NCBI RefSeq assembly: GCF_000524195.1
Contig: NW_020170411.1
Location: forward strand, 401,204 to 465,203
Source of the DNA: Echinococcus granulosus
Lineage: Eukaryota; Platyhelminthes; Cestoda; Cyclophyllidea; Taeniidae
DNA: 64,000 nt
Reading direction: 5' to 3'
Notes under the pieces: model-generated
Databases searched by the model: none
What the model was told of the DNA's origin: nothing
Seen by the model: the letters and a program-made list of their open reading frames with translations, nothing else
Position numbers and translations under genes: made by a program
Shown: in pieces, positions 51,075 through 64,000 of the stretch
Layout: each line of letters starts with the position of its first letter
Position numbering within the stretch: the stretch's first letter is position 1

Positions 51075-54000
51075 GGGCTTTGATACGTCTGCTGTGCTGT
51101 TGATGCATTTGTGAACGCTTTTCTGAGTTCATATATCCCCCCCTCTCTCTCACAATATTCATCTTTTTCCCACTCCTTTTATCACCACCACCACCTCTTC
51201 CCTCCACGTCTTAGCACTCATTCCTCCACCTCTGAGTGTGTCTGTATCATTGTTATCAATATAAACTGTGGAACACTTGTCTCTCGTTTTTTATTTCGTT
51301 TTGCTATAGCTTGCAAAAAATATATTTCTTTACTGTTGCTTTATTTCTTCCCTCTTTGTACTGTTACTAAAAATCAGTATGATAAAGTGCAATCATCAAT
51401 CGACGTTATAACACAATATAATAACGATTTCAGTTCAACAAATCGTTGTCTGTCCGAATGATTTGTTGAGATTTTTAGTCCTGAGTCTTGTGATGGTTGA
51501 GGCTGACTATTGCTTCACATAGGTCAAAGATTTAAAGGGGGTCTCAGGAACTAAATGCTCTCTCGTAACTTCTTAGGGTTACAGAATTGACTGAGTAGCA
51601 ATCATTACAACAAAAACAGCAAACAGGTTGTAGTTAGTCCGTGAACTTTGCTTCATTGGATATGATCACTACACGTTTTCTTCTCAAAAAAGCTACTGGT
51701 TGGAATCGAAGTTACACTGCTCTCTTGTTTTTGCTCGTCGGCCGATGAATATACATTGCTACGATACCTTACAATTCAGATAACTATTGACAGCGCCAAC
51801 GGTAGCTGAGTTTCAAAATATTTATTTACTTCCGTTTTTCGTTTCCTTTTTCTGGTCTTGATACCATCTATTAACCCTTATGAAGTCATTATTAAATTGA
51901 AAAAAATACTTAACCATTTTTATACGAAAATTTATTGAAAGTTAAGGGCATCCTCTTTCCCTGACCTCTGATTCGAAATGACTCACGTGGATGCGCATAA
52001 AAGTTGGACTTTCGGTGCTTGTCGTGGGTGGCTGTTATCCATGTTCCATCGTTGTCAATTTTGGTTGTGTACAGCAACACCAACTCACCTTAAGGCTCCT
52101 TAAGCAAAGTGACGTGACTCTGAATATTTGCCATTCTTGGGAAAACCAAATGGATTTTCGGTACATTGCTTGGTTAATTGGATTTGCCTCACTGGTCCGT
52201 GCAAAAGATTAGAAAGCAGTTTCATATTTACATATTTCTTGGGAAGAAGTAGTGCCTTCCACTCATGTGGATTTTAAATTTCTCATGAAATTGGGATAAC
52301 GATTTCACCGTATTATTCAAAGTCCTCTTTTGAATGCGTCTTTGCGTTACAACCGATCTTTTCAAGGCACTGAATGTCAGTCCAATAATGGACCCTTGGC
52401 CTCAATCATAACTGCCAATGCTTCACCTATCGCCTTTCTTTTATTACTTCTGACTATTTTAATGGAAACCCCTCTCTTTGTTTGTGTGCGTGTGATTTTC
52501 CTACTCAATTCCCTCGGGTCGGCAAATCGGTGTTAGCGAAACCCCCAAAAATAATTTTATTATAGCGACCCTTCGCATACGTCAAATACCCAAACGTTAA
52601 ACTTTTACACATGAACATTATTTGTCAATATTTCCGTTCAATTTGACAGATAGAAACGAACAGTTAAGATGTTTAGTTGTTTTACGAGCGTGTTTTACTG
52701 GCTCCTTATGTATTGTTTATTACTATCATGGTGCTGGCAGCACATGATGTTTCATTGTGTTTAATTTTCCATAATCCGTATAAAACAAATGTCTCAGGCA
52801 TTATCGGAAAGTATCCACACCCAAGCAGCAATCCTTTTTAGACGCCCTTCTAAAATGACTTAGTGTAATCGGACCTCTCCACGTCCCTTTTATGTGAACA
52901 GAACACAGTCTAGTTTGATTTAAGTGGGATGGCCGTATTGGGTTGAAATGAGCGGCCAACTTTTTTTGAAAGCTCCGTTGTATTAGGCATTTACATCTCC
53001 GTAATCAAAATTGATTCGGAATACCACAAAAAACTGCCGAAAACGATAAGTAAAATCCTTTTTTGGTAGTTTTTTGTAGGATTTCGTAGCACTGAACCGC
53101 TTTGAATAGCTTCCGTGTCCTGTTTTCCGGAGACCCTTTTTTTCCCTAAAACCGAATGGTGGCATGCATTGGCGTAATTTTCATGTTCCTCCCTAGCTAG
53201 ACACACCTTCTGTGCAACAAGTTTTTTTCTTTTTTTGCGTTAGTGTAACATTCAATGCCTTTCTTTGTTTATAAGTCGGTTGCGCAAAAAGGTAGTAGCG
53301 TTTCATCAGCACTCAGAGGTTATTACGATTTCCTTCCGAATTCTATGGTGGATTAGCTGAGAACTTCTTCACAGTGTAAATAACTACCCACCTACTCAGG
53401 TGAGTTTACCCGAATACAATGTGCATATTTCTCTGCGCCCTCTACAAATTGTGGATTTCATCTAAGTCGAATGAGCTCACATTAGCAGATGTTGGAGGCT
53501 AATTCGTAGAAATCATTTTAGAGCGGGAGTTCACTGCCTTTATTTCACCTCTGTTTCATACGTACCGCTTCAGGAAGTGCTAATAATGACCGCCAAGTAA
53601 AAAAGTAGCTTTTGGATAAAAGTCACATATTACTTAAAAGTAGCTTCGTGATTGAGGTCGTCGTTCTCGCTGTTATTATTCGTGGGCTTCCGTTTTTCGA
53701 TAGAAGACTCCCGTTAATGATATGGGAAGTTATCTGGAAGCAAAGTTTAATCGAATAGGCGAACTCAATAATGTGTAAAAAACCTAGAAATTTATGTTTT
53801 TGAAGGACTGGATGTGAATTACTAAACATCGTGGTCTCTACCGCGATAAGTTTTTTAGTGGAGGCATGGTATCTTTATTTTCTCGTCTTCCTTTACATTC
53901 GTTCATTATCTGCTACAGTGCTGTGGTTGTTGATTTTATGTACCCATATCTCTGAATGCAATACACGAATTTAAATGTAATATTCATCGGCGTTTTTCGT

Positions 54001-55999
54001 GCCTCTCAAATGACAAATAATTTAGACTGTGGATTGGTCTTCAGCATCACGTTGCTCGGAGTCACATTTTCCAGTCGAAATTTTCATTAACGTATGGTGT
54101 TATGTGATTGGTTTCAAATCCGAATGATTTCTGTTTGAATGTTATTTACTGTTAGTACGGCTCCTCGACCATGCCGGCGTGTTATTTTTTTGTCTCGTGC
54201 TGGGGTTTGTGCTCTTTAAGTAATTAGATGCTAAGCGGACTTGTAGAGCTGTAAGCGTCTGTACTCATCTTAGTGCTATACATTTCTCTCCCTCGTCTCA
54301 ATTCTGTTCGTGCTTTGCAAAATTAATTACGGCTCCTGTTTCTGGAACTAATACAGTTTGAAGTTAGATGCCTTTGTTAAAGTGAAAACCTCTATCAAGC
54401 TAAAGTTGACCAATGTGTTCGTCAATTCGTTTAGACTGCTATTTCTTTTCCCTCTCGGCGGTAAAGTGACCTTGTGACAATAAGAAATGCACTTTGGAAA
54501 CAAGAAGGTTATGATTATGAATTGTTTTTTGAAAAGGTTACAAATTTGCAATTCTTACCCACGGGGGATTCGCTGAGTGATGGGACAGGATCTTTTGCAC
54601 TACTCTGAGGACAGAGTTGTTCACATTCGTTCTATGTAGTGAACTACTTTAAAGTCATAATATGTTCTCATCTGTGTTTCGTCGTTCGTTTTATGTAATT
54701 TGAGTGTTGAATTGATTGGATGGGTAACAGCACGAAGAACTTTTATGCTAGCGGATCGGAGGGAATACCGCACAATAAGTTTTGCCATTGAGTTGCTGTC
54801 CAATCCGCCTCTTTTTCCTCTACTGCCAGGATTTAGCTCTACCCCATCGATCTTCACATTACAAATGAAATTCACCTATCACCAAACTGTCGTCTTAGCT
54901 TTTTGTCCCTGTCTCCTAAGAGGTTTTCAATTTACTGCATATCTGGTGGATTTTGAGCAATTCGCTTTCTGGATATTTTATTTAGTGGATTTGTTTCAAA
55001 ACTATCATTTATGAGGCCTTTTTAACAAAACCACACAACTTTTACTGTGAACCAAACTGACCGCAAAGTTGTTTTCATCACTTGCCTTCCTAAGCATCCA
55101 GCTCATCCTATTAACAACAATTCATCACCCAACCTGTCATGCCCTTTGGGAAAGTGGCCTGGTCCATCCCACTCTTGTGTGGCTCGATGGTCCATATGCC
55201 GTAAACTATTGACCACCTTTTGCTGTTAAGGCTGAAGTATTTTACGAACAATCTCCAAACTGCTTTATAATGAATTTGATCAGCACTTACGTAATAATAG
55301 TCGTGATGGCATTAACAGCTTATGAAGTAATTGCTCACCGCTTATCGTTTTAGGCTTTGCTCACAAGCGAGTGGATATTTTTGCTTTGCGTACTTCCCCG
55401 GTTATGGTGAAAAAAGGTGCTCTAAAATCACTATCAAGATGGATCTGGGAGATATGTTTGTTATTTAAATTCGTATTTACTGCGAAGGTTCCAGATCGCA
55501 AAAAAACATTTTAGTCATTATGTCTCTTCTTGTGCGCGCAAGCATATTTCAGATTTTTACAGGCTCTCTAATTGGGGTGTAAAGCTTGGTTACACATTAG
55601 GCTTGAGAAAATTCCTTAATTTTGCAGTGTTGCTGTGTGAATTTAAGTTATTTTTCGAAGCAGTCCACAAATTTTGCTCGAATGTTTGCTCTGCAATCGT
55701 TTCCCGCTTGCTATCTCAGTAGGTCATTTCATTTTGCATTCTGTTTTTCCTCGTGTACAGTGGGGGACAAAATTCAAGCTACCGTAAATTACAATATGCT
55801 GTAATTGTCGAAGTATCGAAGTTTTGGCCTAGCAGTCTCCATCGTCTACAAAGTCGATCGGGGTGGAATTCTGGTAGTATTTTACCCTCGAACACCTTTC
55901 TTGATCGCCACTAGTTTTCCCGGGTTGGCAATTCCCCGGATGGGCTTTCTGTAGTTATGCACGATTTTTGTGATGTTTATTCCATTTTTCAGCCCGACC
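51075..55999. other. intergenic region between CCDC6 and CHAF1B
   Basis: Begins with a pyrimidine-rich probable CCDC6 3' untranslated region (51110-51260). No clear AATAAA is placed close to the stop. The remainder is AT-rich with no recognised exon, RNA gene or mobile element. Confidence 0.6.
55974..55992 (+). promoter_or_regulatory. splice-acceptor-like site 7 nt before CHAF1B start codon
   Basis: A T-rich run ends in TTTTTCAG at 55992, followed by CCCGACC and the ATG at 56000. It is a strong 3' splice site. It implies an upstream untranslated exon or a trans-spliced leader. Confidence 0.55.
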
Positions 56000-58900
56000 A
56001 TGAAAGTACTGACTCCCGAAATCGCTTGGCACGAGACGTTGCCAATTTACTCCTGTGATCTGCAACCGTTCACCCTGGTGTCCAAAATTAGGGATATGAC
56101 GTTGCGTGAACCTTTGGCGGAGCTTCCCCTTAATGATGCAACATTAACTGATGCCGAGAAGTTGAAAGAAGAGACGGCGGCGACTAAAGAAGAGGGAGAA
56201 AAGAGGATTGGATCCATCTTTGGGGAGACGTGGACAAGATTGGCCACCGCGGGTGGAGATAGCATGGTCCGCCTGTGGCGGGTGAACCTCGAATGGAGAC
56301 CACCGGGTTCTGTCACCGTCGCCACCTTCAAGAAGCCCCTGCCCAAGGGCATGCTAGAGAGTTCAAGCGGCAAAAAGACCGCTTCAAGCACTACTGCCGC
56401 CACCACTGCCACGGCCACCGCCGCTACTGGTGATGACGTGAGTGGAGGAGTTGAAGTGCCCGCACCCGTGTCCGAAGGATTAGTCTTCTTGGCCACTCTG
56501 AAACGACATGAGCGGTTGGTCAATGTTGTCCGCTGGTCTCCATCTGGTAATTAAGCTTTTTTGTGCATCAATTTACAATTTACATAGTTGATAACTTATC
56601 GTAGCTTTCATTGGTCGAGGCCATCACAAGCTCCTGGCCTATAACGCGCGCTCCAGTTTCGATGTATCGCGTGTTTGGGGACCATGAGGCTCTTTGCAGC
56701 TCATTCCTCTTTCATTTTGGTTTTTTTTTCACGTCGAACTTCAATCTACGCTACCGTATCATGGGCTCTTTCTAAATACGCTTATTTTGTGGAATAAAAA
56801 TGTATGCAATATTGGAATATTTGTCAGGCGTTTTTTTGAAAATATTAATACTTAAGATAGTTGTGCTATAATTTTGCTGAGTTAATCTTCATTCTAATAA
56901 TTGGTGTTCGGTCAGGTCTAACCCAATTATTTGTGTTGATTATCATCCAAGCATTTGCCACTAAATAACGAACAAGATTAATTTGGACACCTTGCCTAGT
57001 TTAGCTTTACTGCATGGTTTAATACGTGGTAATTCAATCTGATCTCCTTTTGGAGCACGTGTACATCCTGCTTCACTTGTACGCGCCAATGCTCTTCCTT
57101 GGCATGAATCACGCTATCTCTCTTCATACTTAATCTTACCTTACTTACTGGCCTCTAAGAAAGGGCGACTTATTGGTCGTTACAACACCGTTACTGGTGT
57201 CTGGTACTAATTTTGCAGCTCCTGTTTCTTTTTGCTCTTGTTCACCACAACTGTCTCACTTCGATTTTATTTTTTACATTTCATTCAATTTATTTCAGCG
57301 CCATTTCAGAATTTATTTTTTTTGAATAATTGTACCGCCAAAGTTGATAGGTTGTAATATTCTTTCCGTTTCCTTTTGCCTTACTACTAGGTTCTGACAT
57401 TATACTAATACTGACGCCTTTCTGCACCAAATAACGACGACATAGGCTAGCCCCACACCCAGTATCATCGTCGGTAGTCACAAGGTCGGCGGTGTCGAAA
57501 CGTGAGAAGGATTCACGCGAATCACGCTCGGTGCACTAGCTGAGAGCTGTCTTCCAGTTCACCGGGTTGGATCAATCGTAGGCTTTAACTCGCACGCGAT
57601 CACACGTGCCCGGCGTTTTAAACCTACGAATTTTCACCATACTTGCTTCATTATGCAGAAAATAATGGCGTTTTGTTTGGTAAACCACAGATGAAGCGTC
57701 TACCCAACCTAGAATGCCGAATTTCATTTTGAATTACTCAATATAATAGAAGTGCGTCTTCTGCATCATAACCAAAAACTTGTAAAGGCAGTGAAATTAT
57801 GGGAGTTTGTGTACCTGGTGTTGCCCCTGAGACTGTTCCAAACAGCCTAATATCTTAAGTCAGCATAATCGACTCTTGCTTCATGGTGCATGGTACGAAA
57901 GTAATTTGGGATCTAAAACCCAATTCTCAACCAAGTTTAAGCCATTAATTGGTGTCGGACGTACTACTTACACTAGGATGAGTACGATGTTTTGTCCGTC
58001 TTTGCTACAGGCGAATATCTGGCCTCAGGAGGCGATGACCAATTTATAATTATCTGGCACATGCAGCCCGAATCTGCGAGTGAATCGACTTCGCCATCAT
58101 TGCCAGGGGATGATGGTGACGAACCCAAATCTCTGGAAACTTGGTCGCCTCTGCGCTCCTTACGGTGTGTCTGGGTGTGCTGAGCTAGCTTCTATGCTAC
58201 CTCCCTCGTCGCTTCCACATCCTCGTGATACATTTGTACTGCCTCTGCATTAGGCGCCATCTGGAGGACGTCTATGATCTCTGTTGGTCGCCTGATGACA
58301 CCGCCTTCATCTCGGGTTCGGTTGACCAGTCGGTCATTCTCTGGAACCTCGATCTTTCCGTCGAGGGCACCTCCAGTGGGACCTGCAAATCGGTGGTGCT
58401 TTGCGACCACAAGCACTACGTCCAGGGTGTTGCCTGGGACCCTTTGGGTGTCTACGTCGCCTCACTCTCCTCCGATCGATCTTGCCGTATTTACAAGGTG
58501 GCAACCAACCATTGTGTCATCACCTTATCTAAGGTCGATAAGTGCCACTTGTTCCAGGTAGGCATTGTGTCACGTGTTACTTAGCTAAATTGAAAACAAC
58601 CCTACCTGTAGTAGAACATTCAGGCATACTAGTTTTTTTTCAAACAACAGCATACCACATATCGATGTACGGTTTGTTTAGATTAGGAGGAAGGGATTTT
58701 GAAACTACCTACCTTCAAGTGTTAGACGAGGATGCAGATACTAGTATGAACCTTTCAATAATTTATTGGAGCCAAGTGTTCATGCTCATCGCAATCTCGC
58801 CTTAACAACAACGTAAACATAACCAAAAGGATTGGCTTCTCTAATGATGACAGGATGATTCGTGGAAATCCTTCTTCCGCCGTCCGAGTTTTAGTCCAGA

Positions 58901-61660
58901 CGGCCTGCTGCTTATCTGTCCAGCGGGCAATCTCGAGACAGCTCCATTTGCTGGCGATATGTCCTCTGCCGTTTCGTCGACCTCCAACAAAGGTGCCTCC
59001 ATCGCCTCTAAAGTCGACGCTGCCGACTCCGATGTCACCCTTTCTTCAAGCAAGTTCACTAGTTTCTTAACCGCTCTTTTGAAAAGCTTGAATTGTTATT
59101 TGAGTTGCATATATCCGAACCCTACTAATTCCAACTGAGGTGATCTGCGAAAGCAAGCAATCCGATCTACGCATTTGGTGCTCGTGTCGAACACAGTTTT
59201 AGGGCATTTGAAAGTGAATAAGAGCCCTCACAGTGAGTCAAATCGGTGTCTTATGTCTTCATATTTTAACTGCACTTCTTCTGCGTACACGTGCGCGCTC
59301 GTCATGAATGGAATTTGTTTATTCCAAGCAGCGACTGCTTCGCCATCGCACTCCTGCAGTGGTGACCTTGCTATGATCGCTTACAGATGTAGTCATGCGG
59401 ACAAGACCCATTTATTTATTCAATCTCTCGATTTTTTCAAAAAGAACATACTCATGTCCAGAGCATGAATCCTTTGTGTTTACGAAAATGAGTGCATTTG
59501 AATGGCACATTTAGGGCAACCATACACATCCAGACATTCAAGTAACTCGTACCTAGGGATAACCGAATCGCACATTCATCGATCAATGTTCCCACTGGTT
59601 TGCTAGTCCTGATGCCTTTTGCCACTGGTGTTTGCAATATTACCGGTGTTGTTTTAAATATTGTTACGAATAACTTAGATACACTGCGAAATTGTCATGA
59701 GTCAAAAGGTTTATGTTCTTTAAAGGCACGTGCATTGAGATACATTACTGCGTTATTGCAATGTGTGTACATAAAAAACGGAAGTACCAATGTGAGCTGC
59801 CTTATTTCATATATTTCTCTCCGAATACCCGTTTCTAATCTATTTCGATTGTCTTTATCCATGGAAACATCAGCTGAAGTAATAACACTCCAAAAACGCT
59901 TAGCGTTAATGAATGATGATAAATATGTAAACTCTTGAGGAATGATTCATATTATAGGTCATTGCCTCAAATTGGCTCGCAAGCCAATTTGAAATTCCGC
60001 CTTTTTTCAAGAATGCCAATAAAACACGAGGACGTTTACCTTCGAAAACGAGTCGTCACTTGACTTTATTGTGCGTGGAGGTTATAATTGGGGTAGTCAA
60101 ATAAATTACAATGCTGATATTCGTGAGAACATGTTTGATAGCGTCCTGTCGGGATTCTAGGTCTCATTCATGGTTAAACAATGCAGTCTATGCAATAGGT
60201 ATCGAGCTTTAGCTAAATGCATCGCTTCCAGCGACCGCTCCACAACACGCCGCACACATTTTCCTGCGAAATTGGACCAAGAGACCCTGCGTGAGTCTAC
60301 CGACGGGTCCACGACCTGTGATCGCCGTGCGCTTCTGCCCGCAGCCCTTCCGGCTACGCATTACCAATCCCGACTCCGAAGTAGCTCTCTCTAGCCTCTT
60401 TGATTTGCCCTATCGGTGGATCTTCTGCCTCGTACTTGACGATGGGCTCCTCTTCTTTGACACCCAACAGGTCCAGCCCTTTGCTCAGGTAGGCTGTGGT
60501 TGTGCCGCTTGTCATATCTCCAGATCCCAGTGATACAACAACTGGTCCTGCTGTGTCAAGGTAATGCTGTATAAATTTATTGTGTAGCAAAAAATCTCCC
60601 AATTGAGTTAATTAGGCGTGCTGTAGGAGTTACCACGCCCACTGCAACGAAGTTATCTACTGCTGAACATCGTTTATCAAAGTCCTATTATTATTTTTTG
60701 GATAGGTTGGCCAGATCCACTATCAATCGCTGAACGATGCGGCATGGTCGAGTGACGGTCGCCTGGTGACCGTGACATCCACTGATGGGTACTGTTCCCT
60801 TATACACTTCTCCGTGGAGGAGCTGGGTGTCCCCTATCGGGGACCGCTTGGAGCAAGAACGGTCCCTCCAACGGCCAATTTTTCCGTCGAGGCAGGCTCG
60901 AATGATGAAAATGTGTAGGTGGAATGTTGTGGGTTCAAAAATTACAAGGTCAAACTACAGAGTTGTAGCATGTCTCCTCATGCTCTATGTGACCCGGATC
61001 CATCGAGCACTTGCATATCAGAGTTCTGCCTTCGACCTCCTCACATTTATTGGTATATACAACATTCATGCACCTGTGGTCAGTTTATAAAAGAGACACT
61101 AGGGTTTCCTATCCTTTTGTGCAAATTTACGATTCTATTGATGCGCATGCAAAGTGCAGAGATACCTACAGAGACTCATTATATGCTTTACTGATTCTTG
61201 TGTTCTGATTGATAGCACCGGAAGTAATCTTAACGCTATTATCCACATTACTTTCTACACGAGCCAGACCGGTGACTCACCCGGCTGAGACAAAAATTCT
61301 ACTGAGTTTGATTTTTTTGGCAGAATCGAGCATACAGCAAAGACAACTCCGGAGAAGGATGAGAAGCCGCAGGTGAGGGCGATGGAGGCGCTGAAATCGG
61401 AGGGGCGCCGGCATATCTCTTTTGAGTCGGGTATTCACACACCAGAGCGGCCACACATTCCCCTTCCCGTCACTCCGAACACTGGTCGCTACCTCTCAGC
61501 ACCCGTTCTAGCCTCGCCCACGGCCACAACGCCCACCATCATTAGATCGAAGCAGACGGGTGAAAAGCGCCGTATACCATTCATTACACTCTCCAAGGAA
61601 GTTGAATCGAACCCACCGACGGGGCCACACACAGAGGAGCAAGACCAGAATAAAAATTAA
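56000..61660 (+). CDS. CHAF1B: chromatin assembly factor 1 subunit B (CAF-1 p60), WD40 protein
   Basis: Middle subunit of CAF-1, which deposits histones H3-H4 on newly replicated DNA in the nucleus. Seven exons: 56000-56546, 58011-58164, 58254-58557, 58854-58992, 60232-60488, 60706-60914, 61324-61660; 648 aa, against 559 in human. N terminus [20 protein letters not shown] parallels human [20 protein letters not shown], fixing the start. Seven WD-type blades: [95 protein letters not shown] with [17 protein letters not shown] with STDGYCS. Two low-complexity insertions, near residues 32-70 and 95-155, enlarge the first blade region. A basic KRRIPFITL motif near 617 resembles the B-domain by which p60 and HIRA bind ASF1. 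The weakest junction is the donor after 58992 (GTGCCT), chosen because it preserves phase and joins conserved sequence. Confidence 0.93.
56547..58010 (+). other. CHAF1B intron 1
   Basis: Donor GTAATT, acceptor TTTGCTACAG, phase 1. It contains a GC-richer stretch near 57460-57620 that looks like an old repeat fragment but is unassigned. No coding exon is seen. Confidence 0.7.
58993..60231 (+). other. CHAF1B intron 4
   Basis: Both borders are inferred from phase and protein similarity. The donor is GTGCCT and the acceptor TTCCAG at 60231; the alternative acceptor TTTAG at 60212 is in a different phase. A perfect palindrome lies at 59968-59991. No coding exon is recognised. Confidence 0.55.
59968..59991. 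repeat. perfect 10-bp inverted repeat, 4-nt loop
   Basis: CAAATTGGCT, then CGCA, then AGCCAATTTG. It lies in a CHAF1B intron. As RNA it would form a stable hairpin, but no T-tract or RNA gene context is present. Confidence 0.7.
60915..61323 (+). other. CHAF1B intron 6
   Basis: Donor GTAGGT directly after GT at 60914, acceptor TTTGGCAG, phase 2. It separates the last WD blade from the C-terminal tail. Nothing coding is recognised. Confidence 0.75.
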
Positions 61661-61894
61661 TAGGCGCAAGAGAACTATGAGGGAAACAAGGTGAAAAGTG
61701 ACCTTCCTATTATTCGCGTTTGAAAGTTCGATGTATTTTTTCCATGCTACGCATTTTGTAATTAAGAATTCTTTTTACCACCAGGTTCCTCTCCTCTTCG
61801 CACACCCATGTGGTGATATTTAGAAGCCATACATCGCAATGACAGTAAAATTTGCTATGATAAAATAGACGAAGCTAGTGAAAAATGGTGCGAG
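61661..61894. other. convergent 3' intergenic spacer, CHAF1B and METTL9
   Basis: Only 234 nt separate the two stop codons of genes on opposite strands. No clean AATAAA in either direction was found within it; an AATAAA at 61649-61654 overlaps the last CHAF1B codons. The two 3' untranslated regions may overlap. Confidence 0.6.
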
Positions 61895-63526
<1,632 letters not shown>

Positions 63527-64000
63527 CTGAGAAGAGGAAAGGTGAAATAGCTAGGCTACACATCCACGAAATACGCTACGCGAAAAAAAGAATTGAATGG
63601 GCACAGGGGCCTTTATGTAAATGTGATATATTTTCGGGCTAAACATCATGAGGTTTCAGAAAATCCCGACATCTCTTTTGACCGAGTTTAGGAGGGTTGT
63701 GGGGAGCCTTCAAATGGACCACTCGACAGCACGATATGTTTGACGGTTTAGCAATGCCAGACGATCCCCAGTAGCAAAGCATGCAACCACACATTATGCC
63801 ATGCTTGAGAATGGTCAAAAAATTAGGACATCGTGTATATGATTATGAAATATGCTAAATGTGCTAGACCGTTACCTAAGGTTTTCCCAAATACAAATAT
63901 AGAAGGTAAAACATGAAAAAGGCTAGTGAAAACCGAGATTTCGCAGCGTACTAGGCACATTAATTCCAAAACACAGGGAAGAATTGCAAAGACTATCTGG
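63527..64000 (-). other. intron of METTL9 running to the window edge
   Basis: The intron preceding the AGDGRVT exon ends in CTTCTCAG read on the minus strand. I could not find the preceding METTL9 exon in the remaining 474 bases, so it is presumably to the right of the window. Confidence 0.55.

Noticed and set aside
31400..55197. 13-bp match between about 31401 and 55190
   Set aside because: Tens of 13-base matches are expected by chance in a window this size, and the flanks differ.

Overview
The window is eukaryotic, animal nuclear DNA: spliced genes with GT-AG introns from 39 nt to about 4 kb, long gene-free stretches, a 100-N assembly gap inside a TG microsatellite, and gene families restricted to or typical of metazoans. 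The mix of very short introns, splice-acceptor-like AGs directly in front of start codons and moderate AT-richness suggests a parasitic flatworm, probably a tapeworm. That placement is inference; no single marker proves it. Exon structures below were assembled by hand from reading frame, splice sites and family similarity. For the three genes with both ends visible the proposed exons sum to an exact multiple of three.

Layout. 1-20719: no gene recognised, only short unsupported reading frames, with the gap at 12367-12466. 20720-36048 (+): a ROR-family receptor tyrosine kinase in eight exons (signal peptide, Ig domain, Frizzled cysteine-rich domain, transmembrane helix, kinase); the kringle domain is absent. 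36049-39056: no gene seen. 39057-43211 (+): a radial spoke head protein of the RSPH4/RSPH6 family, first coding exon not found. 43212-44668: intergenic. 44669-51074 (+): a CCDC6-like coiled-coil protein. 51075-55999: intergenic. 56000-61660 (+): the p60 subunit of chromatin assembly factor 1 (CHAF1B), a WD40 protein with a C-terminal ASF1-binding-like motif. 61895-63526 (-): the 3' part of a METTL9 methyltransferase, convergent with CHAF1B and running off the right edge.

The five genes have unrelated jobs (Wnt-type signalling, ciliary motility, coiled-coil scaffold, histone deposition, protein histidine methylation), so no operon or pathway cluster is implied. The points most worth a second look are the kringle-less ROR with unusually canonical catalytic motifs, tandem splice donors that could make a soluble Ig-only ROR form, the acceptor sites just before three start codons (possible spliced-leader trans-splicing), and insertions in the CHAF1B and CCDC6 homologues. 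I found no viral, CRISPR, tRNA, rRNA or intact transposon sequence, and nothing I would call a new system.
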